Positions 32,021 to 42,818 are shown, counted from the stretch's first letter. The stretch: 64,000 bases of DNA from Mycolicibacterium peregrinum (GCF_001665785.1 NZ_LZSO01000012.1:1-64000), one strand, 5' to 3'. The notes: generated by a model from the sequence alone, not told the origin. Program-made: numbers and translations.

Positions 32021-32875
32021 TTACTTCGCATGGCTTTTCCACGGCATGAGTTTTCGGCCAGCCAGGTCGACGACGAAGAAGAGAATGAGGGCAATCGATG
32101 CCAGCACTATGAACGCCGCGAACATCGATGCTAGATCCACCTGACTGTTGGCCAGCATGATCACGTATCCGAGACCCTTTGAGCCGGCGATGAATTCACC
32201 GACCACTGCACCGCCGACAGCTAGGGATATCGATATCTTCGCACCGGAGAAGACAGCGGGAAGCGCATAGATGAATTCGATCTTGGTCATGCGCTGAATG
32301 CTCGTCGCCCGGTTGATGCGGGCCAGCTCTTTCAATTCGTGCGGTACCGAGGCCAAGCCGTCATAGGTGTTGATCACCAGTGGGAAGAACGCGATGGCCA
32401 TGGCGACGAAGGCCTTGGATTCGAATCCGAAGCCGAACCACACGATGAACAGCGGTGCGAGAGCAACTTTGGGTATCGTGTCGATCGCAACGAGGGCCGG
32501 GTACAGGAACGTTCTCAATGTCGGTGAGTAGTGCAGCAGGGCCCCGCAGATGACGCCCAAAGCTGTTCCGAGAATGAAACCGGCCAAGCCCTCCTGAAGC
32601 GTGACGTAGGCGTTGGTGGCGAAGTATTCAGGCCGCCTGGCCAACTCGGCGAACGCGTCGATCGGGCCGACCAGGATGAACTCGGGTGGCTTGGCGATGA
32701 CGACCGCAAGCTGCCATAGGCCGAGGAGTCCGACGATTCCGGTGACGGCCTTCGCGGCGGTGACAAATGTATCGCGACGGATCATGGCACGACGGGGCGC
32801 TCGGGAGGCAACGGACATTTGCGTCGTCACCGGTGCCCCAGCGGCCGTGTCGGGGTAGTGATTCGATGTGACCAT
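32021..32875 (-). CDS. ABC transporter permease (SsuC/TauC-like)
   Basis: A 284-aa inner-membrane permease with about six helices. A hydrophilic N-terminal 40 residues precede the first helix (AVTGIVGLLGLWQLAVVI). The EAA loop is recognisable as ELKELARINRATSIQRMTKIEFIYALPAVFSGAKI. The ATG at 32875 follows GAGGA by nine bases. It is the first gene of the permease / binding-protein / ATPase / M24 / RidA run, with 21 bases or fewer between transporter genes. A 190-base gap to the upstream KdgD-like gene probably holds its promoter. Confidence 0.93.
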   Translation of the reverse strand: MVTSNHYPDTAAGAPVTTQMSVASRAPRRAMIRRDTFVTAAKAVTGIVGLLGLWQLAVVIAKPPEFILVGPIDAFAELARRPEYFATNAYVTLQEGLAGFILGTALGVICGALLHYSPTLRTFLYPALVAIDTIPKVALAPLFIVWFGFGFESKAFVAMAIAFFPLVINTYDGLASVPHELKELARINRATSIQRMTKIEFIYALPAVFSGAKISISLAVGGAVVGEFIAGSKGLGYVIMLANSQVDLASMFAAFIVLASIALILFFVVDLAGRKLMPWKSHAK

Positions 32876-33067
32876 CGGTTATCGGTCCTCACAAGAGTGG
32901 GCAGGAAGGTGCAGACAGCAGTCGAGGCGGCAGGGCAGACCGGTTGATTGGGGTGCGCTGAGTTCTGTGTGAATCGGCAGTGCCGGAACGCCCCGATAAG
33001 CGATCGGGAGAATGGACCATTCGACCGCGACGATGCCGACCGGCGTCGAACAACAGAAGGCACTCGG

Positions 33068-34036
33068 TCATAGCGCTGCACCGGCCACACTGGTCAGTGC
33101 TGGGTTCAACTCTTGGGTTAGAATGCTTGCGCGGCTGATGATTTCGGCAAGCAGGGCGGATTCGTCGTGGTCCAGGTCGGTCAGCGGCGGCCGGACGGGG
33201 CCCGCGGAGTGTCCCGTCAAGCGCATGCCGGCCTTGACGATGCTCACGGCGTAACCCGGCTGCCTGTCACGAATCGCCGCATAGGGCAACACGATTTCGT
33301 CGAGGAACCGGCGGACGGTTGCCCCGTCGCGTCGCCGCGCCGCGGCATAGAAGGCGAGCGCAAATTCGGGTAGGAAGTTGAAGATGGCGGAGCTATAGGT
33401 TGTCACGCCGAGCTCGAGATAGGGCACCGCGAACAGTTCTGCGGTCGGAAGTCCGCCGATGTAGACCAAGCGGTCACCGAGCGTCGCGTGTACACGTGTC
33501 ATTGCTTCCAGGTCACCGATGCCGTCCTTGAAGCCGATCAGATTGGGACAGGACACGGCGATCTGGGCCAACACTCTAGCGGGATAGATCGCATTCGCGC
33601 GGTTGTACACCACGACGCCCAACGACGTGCTCTCGCAGACGCTCCGGAGATACTCGCCCAGCCCGGCGGGTGACGCTTCGGTCAGATAAGGCGGAAAGAG
33701 CAGTACGCCGTCGGCCCCGGCATCCTCGGCGGAGCGGGCCATCGCGACGGCTTGCCGGGTTCCCAAACCGGCCGGCGCCAGCACCGGGGTCGTCGTCGGG
33801 ACGCTGGACACGGCCGCCCGGACCAAGATGTCGATCTCCTCGGGCGTCAGTGAGAAGAACTCGCCGGTGCCGCCGGCGGCGAACAGTCCGGCGATCGCGT
33901 GTCCGCCGAGCCGGGCGATGTTCGCGCGGTAGGCGTCCTCGTCGACCGCCAGGTCAGCGGTGAAGTGGGTTACCGGGAAAGACAAGAGTCCCGAGCCGAG
34001 GCGTTGAGCCAGCTCATCGGGCATGAAGGTGGGCAA
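33068..34036 (-). CDS. 5-dehydro-4-deoxyglucarate dehydratase-like (KdgD, DapA superfamily)
   Basis: A DapA-fold class I lyase of about 322 aa. KdgD converts 5-dehydro-4-deoxyglucarate to 2-oxoglutarate semialdehyde with loss of water and CO2. KdgD-like blocks are [30 protein letters not shown], the tyrosine in VVVYNRANA, and the Schiff-base lysine in [14 protein letters not shown]. The TTG at 34036 is preferred because AGGAGG lies just upstream; the ATG four codons later is too far from it. It lies upstream of and in the same direction as the ABC operon, so it may act on the imported compound or a product. True substrate uncertain; other DapA-family functions are possible. Confidence 0.85.
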   Translation of the reverse strand: MPTFMPDELAQRLGSGLLSFPVTHFTADLAVDEDAYRANIARLGGHAIAGLFAAGGTGEFFSLTPEEIDILVRAAVSSVPTTTPVLAPAGLGTRQAVAMARSAEDAGADGVLLFPPYLTEASPAGLGEYLRSVCESTSLGVVVYNRANAIYPARVLAQIAVSCPNLIGFKDGIGDLEAMTRVHATLGDRLVYIGGLPTAELFAVPYLELGVTTYSSAIFNFLPEFALAFYAAARRRDGATVRRFLDEIVLPYAAIRDRQPGYAVSIVKAGMRLTGHSAGPVRPPLTDLDHDESALLAEIISRASILTQELNPALTSVAGAAL

Positions 34037-34198
34037 GGGACCTCCTAGGTCACAGTTTCGGCTATCTGCGATCCCGGTCACGGTATGACCCCCCGCCGAT
34101 GCGTGTCCAACATCCGTTTGGCATTAATTGATGCAGAGATTGAATGGAGCGATATCCCTCTAGACGGTATGGGGTGACCCGACCGCCAGCAATGCTGC

Positions 34199-35608
34199 TC
34201 ACACCGTCGGTGAGTAGGGCAGATTGCTGCTCGTCTGCGGGTCGACCTGTACCGGTCTGCCCACATACGGGAACGCGCGTTGCGGGCAGGCCGGGCGGTC
34301 GCAGATCCGGCAACCCGCACCGATGGGCACCGTGGCTTCGGGATCGCTCAGGTCGATGCCCGCCGAATAGACGAGCTTGTCGGCATGGCTCAGATCGCAG
34401 CCGAGCCCGATGGCGAAACTCTTGGGCGTACCCAGATATCGGCTCGGTGCCGACGCCGCCGTTCTCGCGATCCAGAAGTAGCTCCGGCCGTCGGGCATCT
34501 GAGCGACCTGGGTCAAGAACTCGCCGGGGCGGGAGAACGCGTGGTGCACCACCCAGAGCGGACAGTTTCCGCCCACCCGGGAGAAGTGAAAGGCGGTGGC
34601 GGACTGCCGCTTCGAGATGTTCCCCGCGCTGTCGGTGCGAACGAAAATGAACGGCACGCCACGCGCGTCCGGCCGTTGCAGAGTGGACAGCCGATGACAG
34701 ATGGTTTCGAACCCCATCTCGAACCGCCGGGCGAGCTGGTCGATGTCGTAACGCAGATCCTCGGCGGCGGACAGGAACATCCGGTAGGGGAGTAGCAGGG
34801 CGCCGGCGAAGTAGTTGGCCAGCCCGATCCGCGCGACATCCCTTGCCTCTGAGCTCAACTGGTCATCGGTGGCCACGATGGAGTTGATCAGCTCGGAGTG
34901 CAGCAGCAAGGCGATCTGGGTGGCGAGCTGGAATGCGCGCTGGCCCGGTAGCAGCCATCGCGCCACGTGGAGTGTGCCGGCTTCGGGCTGGTACCGGCGT
35001 TTGACACTGGACCCCAGGACATCTCCGTTGTCCACGATCACCGAGATGCCGAACTCCGTGGACAACAGATCGGCCAGTTGCCGGTCGAGGCCGCCGATCT
35101 GGAGACGGTGACGGGTGAACAGGTCCTCGGCGGCGCGGTCGAGCGCATCGATGTAATTGCGCCGGTCGTAGAAGAAATCACGTACCTCTTCGAACGGCAT
35201 CGGCTGCTGGGTACCGGTTTGCGCATCCAAATTGGTCCGGCCGTGGACCGCCTCCAGCTCGGCAGTGGCGTCGTGCAACCGGCGGTGCATGGTGACCATC
35301 GCCTGGCCCACCTCGGGCATACGGGCGACGAGCTCTTCGATCTGGGCCGAGGTGGTCGGGGCGTCGACCAAAATCTCCCGCAGATCCGACACCAGCCGGG
35401 CATCGGCATCGGGCGTGAAGTACTGAGTCGGCAGGTCGAAGCGGTCGGCCAGGGCGAGCAACACCGGGACCGTGATCGGACGCTGATCGTTCTCCAGTTG
35501 GTTGACGTAGCTCGTCGACAGTCCCAGCGCACGCGCCAGTGCGACCTGCGTGAGGCCTCTCTCGTCGCGTAGCCGTCGCAGACGGGCGCCGGCGAATGTC
35601 TTCGTCAC
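34199..35608 (-). CDS. prpR: PrpR/RamB-type regulator of the methylcitrate cycle
   Basis: About 469 aa. The N-terminal XRE helix-turn-helix (about 5-60: [34 protein letters not shown]) is followed by an IrrE/ImmA-like region (about 190-280) and a C-terminal DUF2083-type domain. That domain has cysteines in [10 protein letters not shown] and [13 protein letters not shown], the ligands of the Fe-S cluster known in mycobacterial PrpR. PrpR activates prpDC (and icl) on propionyl-CoA or acyl-CoA sensing. It is divergent from prpD as in M. tuberculosis (Rv1129c-Rv1130). The GTG at 35608 matches the family N-terminus ([12 protein letters not shown]); the longer frame has no support. Confidence 0.92.
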   Translation of the reverse strand: MTKTFAGARLRRLRDERGLTQVALARALGLSTSYVNQLENDQRPITVPVLLALADRFDLPTQYFTPDADARLVSDLREILVDAPTTSAQIEELVARMPEVGQAMVTMHRRLHDATAELEAVHGRTNLDAQTGTQQPMPFEEVRDFFYDRRNYIDALDRAAEDLFTRHRLQIGGLDRQLADLLSTEFGISVIVDNGDVLGSSVKRRYQPEAGTLHVARWLLPGQRAFQLATQIALLLHSELINSIVATDDQLSSEARDVARIGLANYFAGALLLPYRMFLSAAEDLRYDIDQLARRFEMGFETICHRLSTLQRPDARGVPFIFVRTDSAGNISKRQSATAFHFSRVGGNCPLWVVHHAFSRPGEFLTQVAQMPDGRSYFWIARTAASAPSRYLGTPKSFAIGLGCDLSHADKLVYSAGIDLSDPEATVPIGAGCRICDRPACPQRAFPYVGRPVQVDPQTSSNLPYSPTV

Positions 35609-35634
35609 CGCTGCCGAGGCTACGCCGATCGGGT

Positions 35635-35650
35635 TTCGCAACGTTCGCAA
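35635..35650. promoter_or_regulatory. Probable PrpR/RamB binding boxes
   Basis: Two direct copies of TTCGCAA at 35635-35641 and 35644-35650, 9 bases apart, in the prpR-prpD divergent region. They resemble the TTTGCAAA-type sites of RamB/PrpR regulators. They lie 27 bases upstream of the prpR start and about 80 upstream of prpD, suitable for control of both. Confidence 0.6.
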
Positions 35651-35728
35651 AAATGGCCATCCAAGGACACAAAAGTACGCATTTACAGGTACTTCCGCTG
35701 GTCATCGCTCCTGCGTACCGTGCGGAAT

Positions 35729-37234
35729 ATGCTTGAACACGACGTCAGAACCCGACGCAGCGCCGAGGACTTCCCCCGCACCGAGCACTTGGCTTGGAAG
35801 ATCGCCGAGATCGCGGCAGACCCGGTGGACGTACTGCCCGAGACCGAGGCGATGGTGATCAACCGCATCATCGACAACGCCGCGGTGTCGGCCGCGTCGG
35901 TGATCCGCCGGCCGGTGACGGTGGCCCGTGCGCAGGCACTCGCCCACAAGACCCCGCGGGGCGCTGGAGTGTTCGGAGTCGACGGCACGGTCTCGCCCGA
36001 GTGGGCGGCGTGGGCCAACGGCGTCGCCGTTCGCGAGCTGGACTTCCACGACACCTTCCTGGCCGCCGAATACTCGCACCCGGGCGACAACATCCCCGCG
36101 CTGGTCGCGGTGGCACAGCAGCTCGGCGTGGGTGGCTCGGACCTGATCCGCGGGATCGCCACGGCCTACGAGGTGCAGGTCGACTTGGTGAAGGGCATCT
36201 GCTTGCACCAGCACAAGATCGATCATGTCGCGCATCTGGGTCCGTCGGTCGCCGCCGGCCTGGGCACCATGTTGCGACTCGATCCCGAAACCATCTACGC
36301 CGCAATCGGTCAGGCGCTACATCTGACCACCGCCACCCGCCAGTCCCGCAAGGGACTGATCTCCAGCTGGAAGGCCTACGCACCGGCGTGGGCCGGCAAG
36401 GTCGCGATCGAGGCCGTCGACCGGGCGATGCGCGGCGAGGGGTCGCCCGCCCCCATCTGGGAGGGCGAGGACGGGGTGATCGCCTGGATGCTGTCGGGCC
36501 CGAACCACACCTATCAGGTTCCGCTGCCGGCTCCGGGCGAGCCCAAGCGCGCCATCCTGGACACCTACACCAAGGAGCATTCGGCCGAGTACCAGAGCCA
36601 GGCGCCGATCGACCTGGCCCGCCGGATGCGCGAGCGCATCGGCGACCTGGATCAGATCGCCACGATCGTGCTGCACACGAGCAATCACACCCACGTGGTG
36701 ATCGGTACCGGGTCCAACGATCCGCAGAAGTTCGATCCCGACGCGTCCCGCGAAACCCTCGATCACTCGGTGATGTACATCTTCGCCGTCGCGTTGCAGG
36801 ACGGTACCTGGCACCACGAGCGGTCCTATGCCCCCGAGCGCGCGCACCGGCCCGACACCATCGAGTTGTGGCGCAAGATCTCCACGGTCGAGGATCCCGA
36901 GTGGACCCGGCGTTATCACTCCACCGATCCGGCCGAAAAGGCATTCGGCGCCAAGGCCGTCGTCACCCTCAAGAGCGGCGAGACCATCGTCGACGAACTC
37001 GCCGTCGCTGATGCCCACCCGCTCGGTGCACGGCCTTTCGAGCGCGAGCAGTACGTCGCCAAGTTCGCCGAATTGGCCGAGGGTGTCGTGGAATCCGAGG
37101 AGCAGAAGCGCTTCCTGGCTGCCGTCGAGAGCGTCTCGGCGACCAAGTCCGGTGGACTCGGGGCCCTGAATGTCCGCGTCGATCCGCGGGTGCTGGACAA
37201 GGCGCCGACGATTCCCTCGGGGATTTTCCGATGA
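35729..37234 (+). CDS. prpD: 2-methylcitrate dehydratase
   Basis: A 501-aa PrpD (MmgE/PrpD family, no Fe-S cluster). It dehydrates 2-methylcitrate to methylaconitate and hydrates it toward methylisocitrate in propionate breakdown. Family blocks include [76 protein letters not shown] and the C-terminal [20 protein letters not shown] 35729 is preferred over GTG 35720. It is the first gene of prpD-prpB-prpC, each overlapping the next by four bases (ATGA), and is likely activated by PrpR. Confidence 0.95.
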   Translation: MLEHDVRTRRSAEDFPRTEHLAWKIAEIAADPVDVLPETEAMVINRIIDNAAVSAASVIRRPVTVARAQALAHKTPRGAGVFGVDGTVSPEWAAWANGVAVRELDFHDTFLAAEYSHPGDNIPALVAVAQQLGVGGSDLIRGIATAYEVQVDLVKGICLHQHKIDHVAHLGPSVAAGLGTMLRLDPETIYAAIGQALHLTTATRQSRKGLISSWKAYAPAWAGKVAIEAVDRAMRGEGSPAPIWEGEDGVIAWMLSGPNHTYQVPLPAPGEPKRAILDTYTKEHSAEYQSQAPIDLARRMRERIGDLDQIATIVLHTSNHTHVVIGTGSNDPQKFDPDASRETLDHSVMYIFAVALQDGTWHHERSYAPERAHRPDTIELWRKISTVEDPEWTRRYHSTDPAEKAFGAKAVVTLKSGETIVDELAVADAHPLGARPFEREQYVAKFAELAEGVVESEEQKRFLAAVESVSATKSGGLGALNVRVDPRVLDKAPTIPSGIFR

Positions 37235-38187
37235 GCGCTTGCGCGAAGAGTAGCGGGCTTGAGATGAGCGCGGGCGGGCTGCTCGGCTCTGACGTCCCGG
37301 TGTCCGAGAAGCGCCGAAAGTTCCGCCGCGGGTTGGAGTCCGGTCGGCTCCTGCGGTTTCCGGGTGCATTCTCCCCACTGGTGGCCAAGCTCGTCGCCGA
37401 GATCGGCTTCGACGGCGTCTATGTCTCCGGCGCGGTCTTGTCCGCAGACCTGGGCCTGCCCGACATCGGGTTGACGACGCTGACCGAGGTGACAGGCCGT
37501 GGTGCCCAGATTGCTTCGGCCACCGATCTTCCGACGCTCATCGATGCCGACACCGGCTTCGGGGAACCGATGAGCGCGGCCCGCACCGTCACACTGCTCG
37601 AAGATGCGGGCCTGGCCGGCCTGCACCTCGAAGACCAGGTGAACCCGAAGCGGTGCGGACACCTCGACGGCAAGGCCGTGGTGGAGACCGCCGAGATGGT
37701 CAAGCGGTTGCGTGCTGCCGTCTCGGCACGGCGCGATCCCAACTTCATCATCTGCGCCCGCACCGACGCCGCGGGGATCGAGGGGATTCCCGCGGCGATC
37801 GACCGGGCCAAGGCCTACGCCGACGCCGGTGCCGACCTGATCTTCACCGAGGCTCTGCACACCCCGGCGGATTTCGAACAGTTCCGCGAGGCAGTGGACG
37901 TTCCACTGCTGGCCAACATGACCGAGTTCGGCAAGTCCGAACTGCTGACTATTCAGCAGCTGTCGGAGATCGGTTACAACATGGTGATCTACCCGGTGAC
38001 CACCCTGCGCCTGGCGATGCATGCCGTCGAGGTCGGGTTGCGCGAGATCGCTTCGGCAGGAACACAATCCGGTCTTCTCGGCCAGATGCAGCACCGGAGC
38101 CGGCTCTACGAGCTGCTGCGTTACAACGACTACAACCAGTTCGACTCGGATATCTACAATTTCTCGCTGCAAGGGGCGACACGATGA
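37231..38187 (+). CDS. prpB: 2-methylisocitrate lyase
   Basis: A 318-aa lyase of the isocitrate lyase/PEP mutase superfamily. It cleaves 2-methylisocitrate to pyruvate and succinate. The catalytic cysteine is Cys142 in [10 protein letters not shown]. Metal/substrate residues are in [10 protein letters not shown] and [10 protein letters not shown]. Tuberculosis-complex genomes lack prpB and use isocitrate lyase instead, so its presence points to an environmental mycobacterium. The start (ATG 37231) overlaps the prpD stop as ATGA. The protein has a short N-terminal extension (about 25 residues) before the family start at KRRKFRRGL. Confidence 0.95.
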   Translation: MSACAKSSGLEMSAGGLLGSDVPVSEKRRKFRRGLESGRLLRFPGAFSPLVAKLVAEIGFDGVYVSGAVLSADLGLPDIGLTTLTEVTGRGAQIASATDLPTLIDADTGFGEPMSAARTVTLLEDAGLAGLHLEDQVNPKRCGHLDGKAVVETAEMVKRLRAAVSARRDPNFIICARTDAAGIEGIPAAIDRAKAYADAGADLIFTEALHTPADFEQFREAVDVPLLANMTEFGKSELLTIQQLSEIGYNMVIYPVTTLRLAMHAVEVGLREIASAGTQSGLLGQMQHRSRLYELLRYNDYNQFDSDIYNFSLQGATR

Positions 38188-39317
38188 CCGTTACCGCCAA
38201 CGACACAGTCAAGCCGAACATCCACAAGGGACTGGCGGGCGTGGTGGTCGACACCACCGCGATCTCCAAGGTGGTCCCGGAGACCAATTCGCTGACCTAC
38301 CGGGGCTACGCCGTGCAGGATCTGGCCGCGCACTGCAGCTTTGAACAGGTCGCCTACCTGCTGTGGCACGGTGAACTCCCCACGGATCAGGAGCTGGCCC
38401 TGTTCTCCCAGCGTGAACGGGCCTCGCGTCGCATCGACCGCTCGATGCAGTCGCTGCTCGCCAAGATTCCCGATACCTGCCATCCGATGGACGTCGTCCG
38501 GACCGCGATCAGCTATCTCGGGGCGGAAGACCCCGAGGAGGACGACAGCGCGCCTTCGGCCAACTTCGCGAAGTCGTTGCGGATGTTCGCGGTGCTGCCG
38601 ACAATCGTCGCCGCCGATATGCGCCGGCGTCGCGGTGTGGAACCGATTGCCCCGCACAGCCACATGGGCTACTCGGAGAACTTCCTCAACATGTGCTTCG
38701 GCGAGGTGCCGGATCCGGTGATCGTCAAGGCGTTCGAGCAGTCGATGGTCCTCTACGCCGAGCACAGTTTCAACGCCTCGACGTTCGCGGCGCGCGTGGT
38801 CACCTCGACGCAGTCCGACATCTACAGCGCGGTGACGGCGGCGATCGGCGCGCTGAAGGGTTCATTGCACGGCGGGGCCAACGAGGCTGTCATGCACGAC
38901 ATGCTGGAGATCGGCAGCGCCGAGAACGCCGCGGAATGGTTGCACGGCAAGCTGTCCCGCAAGGACAAGGTGATGGGATTCGGGCACCGGGTCTACAAGC
39001 AGGGCGATTCCCGGGTGCCGACCATGAAGGCCGCGCTGCAGCGGGTTGCAGCGGTGCGCGACGGCGGGCGGTGGCTGGACATCTACGACCGCCTGGAACA
39101 GAACATGCTCGCCGCCACCGGGATCAAGCCCAACCTGGACTTCCCGACCGGACCGGCGTACTACCTGATGGGTTTCGACATCCCGAGCTTCACACCGCTT
39201 TTCGTGATGAGTCGGATCACCGGTTGGACGGCCCACATCATGGAACAGGCCGCATCCAATGCCCTCATCCGGCCACTCAGCGAATACAGCGGGCCTCCGC
39301 AACGGGCCTTGGCCTAG
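38184..39317 (+). CDS. prpC: 2-methylcitrate synthase
   Basis: A 377-aa citrate-synthase-fold enzyme that condenses propionyl-CoA with oxaloacetate. The N-terminal NIHKGLAGVVVDTTAISKV and YRGYAVQDLA are typical of methylcitrate/second citrate synthases (GltA1 in M. tuberculosis). Catalytic histidines are in SLHGGANEAVM and MGFGHRVYK, and the aspartate is in LDFPTGPAYYLMGFD. ATG 38184 overlaps the prpB stop (ATGA). It closes the prpDBC operon; a long hairpin follows before pyc. Confidence 0.96.
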   Translation: MTVTANDTVKPNIHKGLAGVVVDTTAISKVVPETNSLTYRGYAVQDLAAHCSFEQVAYLLWHGELPTDQELALFSQRERASRRIDRSMQSLLAKIPDTCHPMDVVRTAISYLGAEDPEEDDSAPSANFAKSLRMFAVLPTIVAADMRRRRGVEPIAPHSHMGYSENFLNMCFGEVPDPVIVKAFEQSMVLYAEHSFNASTFAARVVTSTQSDIYSAVTAAIGALKGSLHGGANEAVMHDMLEIGSAENAAEWLHGKLSRKDKVMGFGHRVYKQGDSRVPTMKAALQRVAAVRDGGRWLDIYDRLEQNMLAATGIKPNLDFPTGPAYYLMGFDIPSFTPLFVMSRITGWTAHIMEQAASNALIRPLSEYSGPPQRALA

Positions 39318-39329
39318 TTCGCCCGTTTT

Positions 39330-39395
39330 CCGGCGAGCAGATGTGTAGGTACCCGGAAAGCACTCCGGACGGGTACCTAGGCGTCTGCTCGCGGG
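39330..39395. repeat. Long inverted repeat between prpC and pyc
   Basis: Two 26-base arms (39330-39355 and 39370-39395) match at 22 of 26 positions, including perfect blocks GCGAGCAGA/TCTGCTCGC and TAGGTACCCG/CGGGTACCTA, around a 14-base loop. The structure ends 15 bases before the pyc start. There is no T-tract. It may be a terminator for prpDBC, an RNA hairpin in the pyc leader, or a dispersed palindromic element. Confidence 0.8.
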
Positions 39396-39410
39396 ATAGG
39401 AAAGGAAACA

Positions 39411-42400
39411 GTGGTCGACAAGGTTCTGGTCGCCAACCGGGGAGAGATCGCCATCCGTGCGTTTCGCGCGGCCTATGAGCTCGGTCTCGCGACGGTCGCG
39501 GTCTATCCGTACGAGGACCGTAATTCTCAGCACCGGCTGAAGGCCGACGAGTCGTATCAGATAGGCGAGGAAGGACATCCGGTCCGGGCCTACCTTTCGG
39601 TCGACGAGATCGTCCGGGTCGCTCTCCAGGCGGGCGCCGATGCGATCTATCCCGGCTATGGGTTTCTCTCCGAGAACCCTGAGCTGGCCCGGGCATGCGA
39701 TCAGGCCGGTATCGCGTTTGTGGGGCCTTCGGCCGACGTGCTGGAGCTGACCGGCAACAAGGCCCGCGCCATCGCGGAGGCCCGCAAGGCCGGACTCCCG
39801 GTGCTGGCATCGTCTGCGCCGTCGAGTTCGGTCTCCGAGCTGCTGGCGGCCGCGGAATCGATGAGCTTCCCGGTGTTCGTCAAAGCGGTCGCCGGTGGCG
39901 GGGGCCGGGGGATGCGGAGGGTCAACGACCCGGCCGACCTGAAGGACGCGATCGAGGCCGCGAGCCGGGAGGCGCAGTCGGCGTTCGGGGATCCCACGGT
40001 GTTCCTCGAGCAGGCGGTGATCAACCCGCGCCACATCGAGGTGCAGATCCTGGCCGACACGCAAGGCAACGTCATCCACCTCTTCGAGCGCGACTGCAGT
40101 GTGCAACGGCGTCACCAGAAAGTCATCGAGCTGGCGCCCGCCCCTAACCTGGATCCCGAACTGCGGGAAAGGATCTGTGCCGACGCGGTGGCGTTCGCCC
40201 GTCACATCGGGTACTCGTGCGCCGGTACGGTGGAATTCCTGCTCGATGAGCAGGGGCGCCACGTGTTCATCGAGTGCAATCCCCGGATTCAGGTCGAGCA
40301 CACGGTGACCGAGGAGATCACCGATGTCGATCTGGTCTCGAGTCAGCTGCGCATCGCGGACGGGGAGTCCCTGGCCGATCTCGGACTCACTCAGGACGCG
40401 TTGGAGATTCACGGTGCGGCCCTGCAGTGCCGGATCACCACCGAGGACCCCTCGAACGGTTTTCGTCCCGACACCGGACGCATCACTGGATACCGCTCAC
40501 CGGGCGGCGCCGGCGTCCGGTTGGATGGCGGCACCAACCTGGGCGCTGAGGTCGCCGCGCATTTCGATTCCATGCTGGTGAAGCTGACCTGTCGGGGCCG
40601 AGACTTTTCGACGGCAGTGGCGCGGGCGCGGCGCGCGGTCGCGGAATTCCGGATTCGTGGAGTATCGACCAACATCCCGTTCCTGGCCGCGGTCCTCGAG
40701 GACCCCGACTTCGTGGCCGGGCGGGTGACGACCTCCTTCATCGAGGAACGGCCCGAACTGCTGACCGCACGCGGCAGTGCCGACCGGGGCACCAGGATCC
40801 TCAACTATCTGGCCGATGTCACCGTCAACCAGCCCCACGGTCCACGACCGTCGGCGGTGTATCCGCGCGACAAGCTCCCCGCGTGTGATCTGAGTGTGGC
40901 CCCGCCGTCGGGATCCAAACAGCGCCTGACCGAGCTGGGGCCGGAAGGGTTCGCCGCCTGGCTGCGCGACAGTCGTGCTGTCGGCATCACCGACACCACC
41001 TTTCGCGATGCCCATCAATCGTTGCTGGCGACCCGCGTGCGCACCAGTGGCCTGCTGAGGGTCGCGCCCTACATCGCCCGGACGATGCCGCAGCTGCTGT
41101 CCGTCGAGTGCTGGGGCGGTGCCACCTATGACGTCTCACTCCGGTTCCTCAAGCAGGATCCGTGGGAGCGCCTTGCGGCGCTGCGCGAAGCGCTGCCCAA
41201 CATTTGTCTGCAGATGTTGTTGCGGGGCCGAAACACCGTGGGTTACACGCCGTACCCGGAGACCGTGACGCGTGCGTTCATCGATGAGGCGGCCGCCACC
41301 GGGGTGGACATCTTCCGGATCTTCGACGCGCTGAACAACCTGGATTCGATGCGTCCGGCCATCGAGGCGGTCCGCGATACCGGCACGACCATCGCGGAAG
41401 TCGCGATGTCGTACACCGGCGACCTGTCCGATCCGCGTGAGTCGCTGTACACCTTGGATTACTACCTGCGTCTGGCCGAGCAGATCGTCGAGGCGGGCGC
41501 GCACGTTCTGGCCATCAAGGACATGGCGGGCCTGCTGCGGGCGCCGGCGGCCGCGACGCTGGTGTCGGCTCTGAAATCGCGGTTCGATCTTCCGGTGCAC
41601 GTGCACACCCACGACACGCCGGGTGGGCAGTTGGCCACCTATGTGGCGGCCTGGATGGCCGGCGCCGATGCTGTCGACGGTGCCGCAGCTCCGTTGGCGG
41701 GCACGACAAGTCAGCCGGCCTTGTCCTCGATCGTGGCCGCCGCTGCGCACACCGAGTACGACACCGGCGTCTCGCTCGACGCAGTGTGCGACCTGGAGCC
41801 CTACTGGGAGGCGTTGCGGAAGGTGTATGCGCCATTTGATGTTGCGGCGTCGGGCCCTCCTTCTCCGACGGGCCGGGTGTATACGCACGAGATCCCAGGC
41901 GGTCAGCTGAGCAATCTCCGTCAGCAGGCCATCGCGCTCGGTCTGGGCGGTCGCTTCGAGGACATCGAGGCGAACTACGCCGCCGCGGACCGGATGTTGG
42001 GCCGTCTGGTGAAGGTCACCCCATCGAGCAAGGTGGTGGGCGATCTGGCACTGGCGATGGTCGGCGCGGGTATCGACGCCGACGACTTCGCCTCCGACCC
42101 GGCTCGCTACGACATCCCCGACAGTGTGATCGGTTTCCTGCGGGGCGAACTGGGGGATCCACCGGGCGGGTGGCCGGAACCCCTGCGGACCAAGGCCCTC
42201 GACGGCCGGGGTCCGGCCAAGCCGATCCAAGATCTGTCCGCCGAGGACGCAACGGTGCTGCATGCGCCGGGGCCGAAGCGTCAGGCAACTCTGAACCGGC
42301 TGCTGTTCCCGGGCCCCACCGCAGAGTTCGAGGCGCATCGTGACGAGTACGGTGATACCTCACGACTGAGCGCCAATCAGTTCTTCTACGGTCTGCGTCA

Positions 42401-42806
42401 CGGTGAGGAGCACCGGGTCAAACTCGAACCTGGCGTCGAACTGCTGATCGGGCTGGAGGCAATCTCCGAACCCGATGAGCGAGGAATGCGGACAGTGATG
42501 TGCATCCTCAACGGACAATTACGACCGATTGTGGTGCGGGACCGCAGTATTGCCAGCGAGGTCCCGGTAGCCGAGAAGGTCGATCGGGCCAACCCGGCCC
42601 ACATCGGTGCGCCGTTCGCCGGGGTGGTCACAGTCAAGGTCACCGAAGGGGACGCGGTCGAGGCCGGCCAGTCCATCGCCACCATCGAGGCGATGAAGAT
42701 GGAAGCGGCGATCACGGCACCGGAATCCGGCACCGTCACCAGAATCGCGGTCGCCCCGACCGCGCAAGTCGAAGGCGGCGACCTCCTGGTCGTCGTGGGT
42801 CAGTAG
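39411..42806 (+). CDS. pyc: Pyruvate carboxylase
   Basis: A 1131-aa multidomain biotin enzyme that makes oxaloacetate from pyruvate, bicarbonate and ATP. The N-terminal biotin carboxylase (about 1-450) has GGGGRGMRRV (ATP loop) and the EVQILADTQGN block. The central carboxyltransferase barrel (about 520-800) has TDTTFRDAHQSLLATR and a metal-binding HVHTHDTPGG. The C-terminal biotinyl domain carries biotin on Lys1096 (EAMKMEA). The GTG start follows AAAGGAAA. Following prpDBC, it supplies the oxaloacetate that methylcitrate synthase needs and connects pyruvate from the cycle to anaplerosis. Confidence 0.97.
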   Translation: MVDKVLVANRGEIAIRAFRAAYELGLATVAVYPYEDRNSQHRLKADESYQIGEEGHPVRAYLSVDEIVRVALQAGADAIYPGYGFLSENPELARACDQAGIAFVGPSADVLELTGNKARAIAEARKAGLPVLASSAPSSSVSELLAAAESMSFPVFVKAVAGGGGRGMRRVNDPADLKDAIEAASREAQSAFGDPTVFLEQAVINPRHIEVQILADTQGNVIHLFERDCSVQRRHQKVIELAPAPNLDPELRERICADAVAFARHIGYSCAGTVEFLLDEQGRHVFIECNPRIQVEHTVTEEITDVDLVSSQLRIADGESLADLGLTQDALEIHGAALQCRITTEDPSNGFRPDTGRITGYRSPGGAGVRLDGGTNLGAEVAAHFDSMLVKLTCRGRDFSTAVARARRAVAEFRIRGVSTNIPFLAAVLEDPDFVAGRVTTSFIEERPELLTARGSADRGTRILNYLADVTVNQPHGPRPSAVYPRDKLPACDLSVAPPSGSKQRLTELGPEGFAAWLRDSRAVGITDTTFRDAHQSLLATRVRTSGLLRVAPYIARTMPQLLSVECWGGATYDVSLRFLKQDPWERLAALREALPNICLQMLLRGRNTVGYTPYPETVTRAFIDEAAATGVDIFRIFDALNNLDSMRPAIEAVRDTGTTIAEVAMSYTGDLSDPRESLYTLDYYLRLAEQIVEAGAHVLAIKDMAGLLRAPAAATLVSALKSRFDLPVHVHTHDTPGGQLATYVAAWMAGADAVDGAAAPLAGTTSQPALSSIVAAAAHTEYDTGVSLDAVCDLEPYWEALRKVYAPFDVAASGPPSPTGRVYTHEIPGGQLSNLRQQAIALGLGGRFEDIEANYAAADRMLGRLVKVTPSSKVVGDLALAMVGAGIDADDFASDPARYDIPDSVIGFLRGELGDPPGGWPEPLRTKALDGRGPAKPIQDLSAEDATVLHAPGPKRQATLNRLLFPGPTAEFEAHRDEYGDTSRLSANQFFYGLRHGEEHRVKLEPGVELLIGLEAISEPDERGMRTVMCILNGQLRPIVVRDRSIASEVPVAEKVDRANPAHIGAPFAGVVTVKVTEGDAVEAGQSIATIEAMKMEAAITAPESGTVTRIAVAPTAQVEGGDLLVVVGQ

Positions 42807-42818
42807 GTACTTGTGTCC

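Noticed and set aside
37653-38183. Upstream extension of prpC into prpB.
   Set aside because: It is an Arg-rich shadow of prpB in another frame; the ATG at 38184 overlapping the prpB stop gives the family N-terminus.
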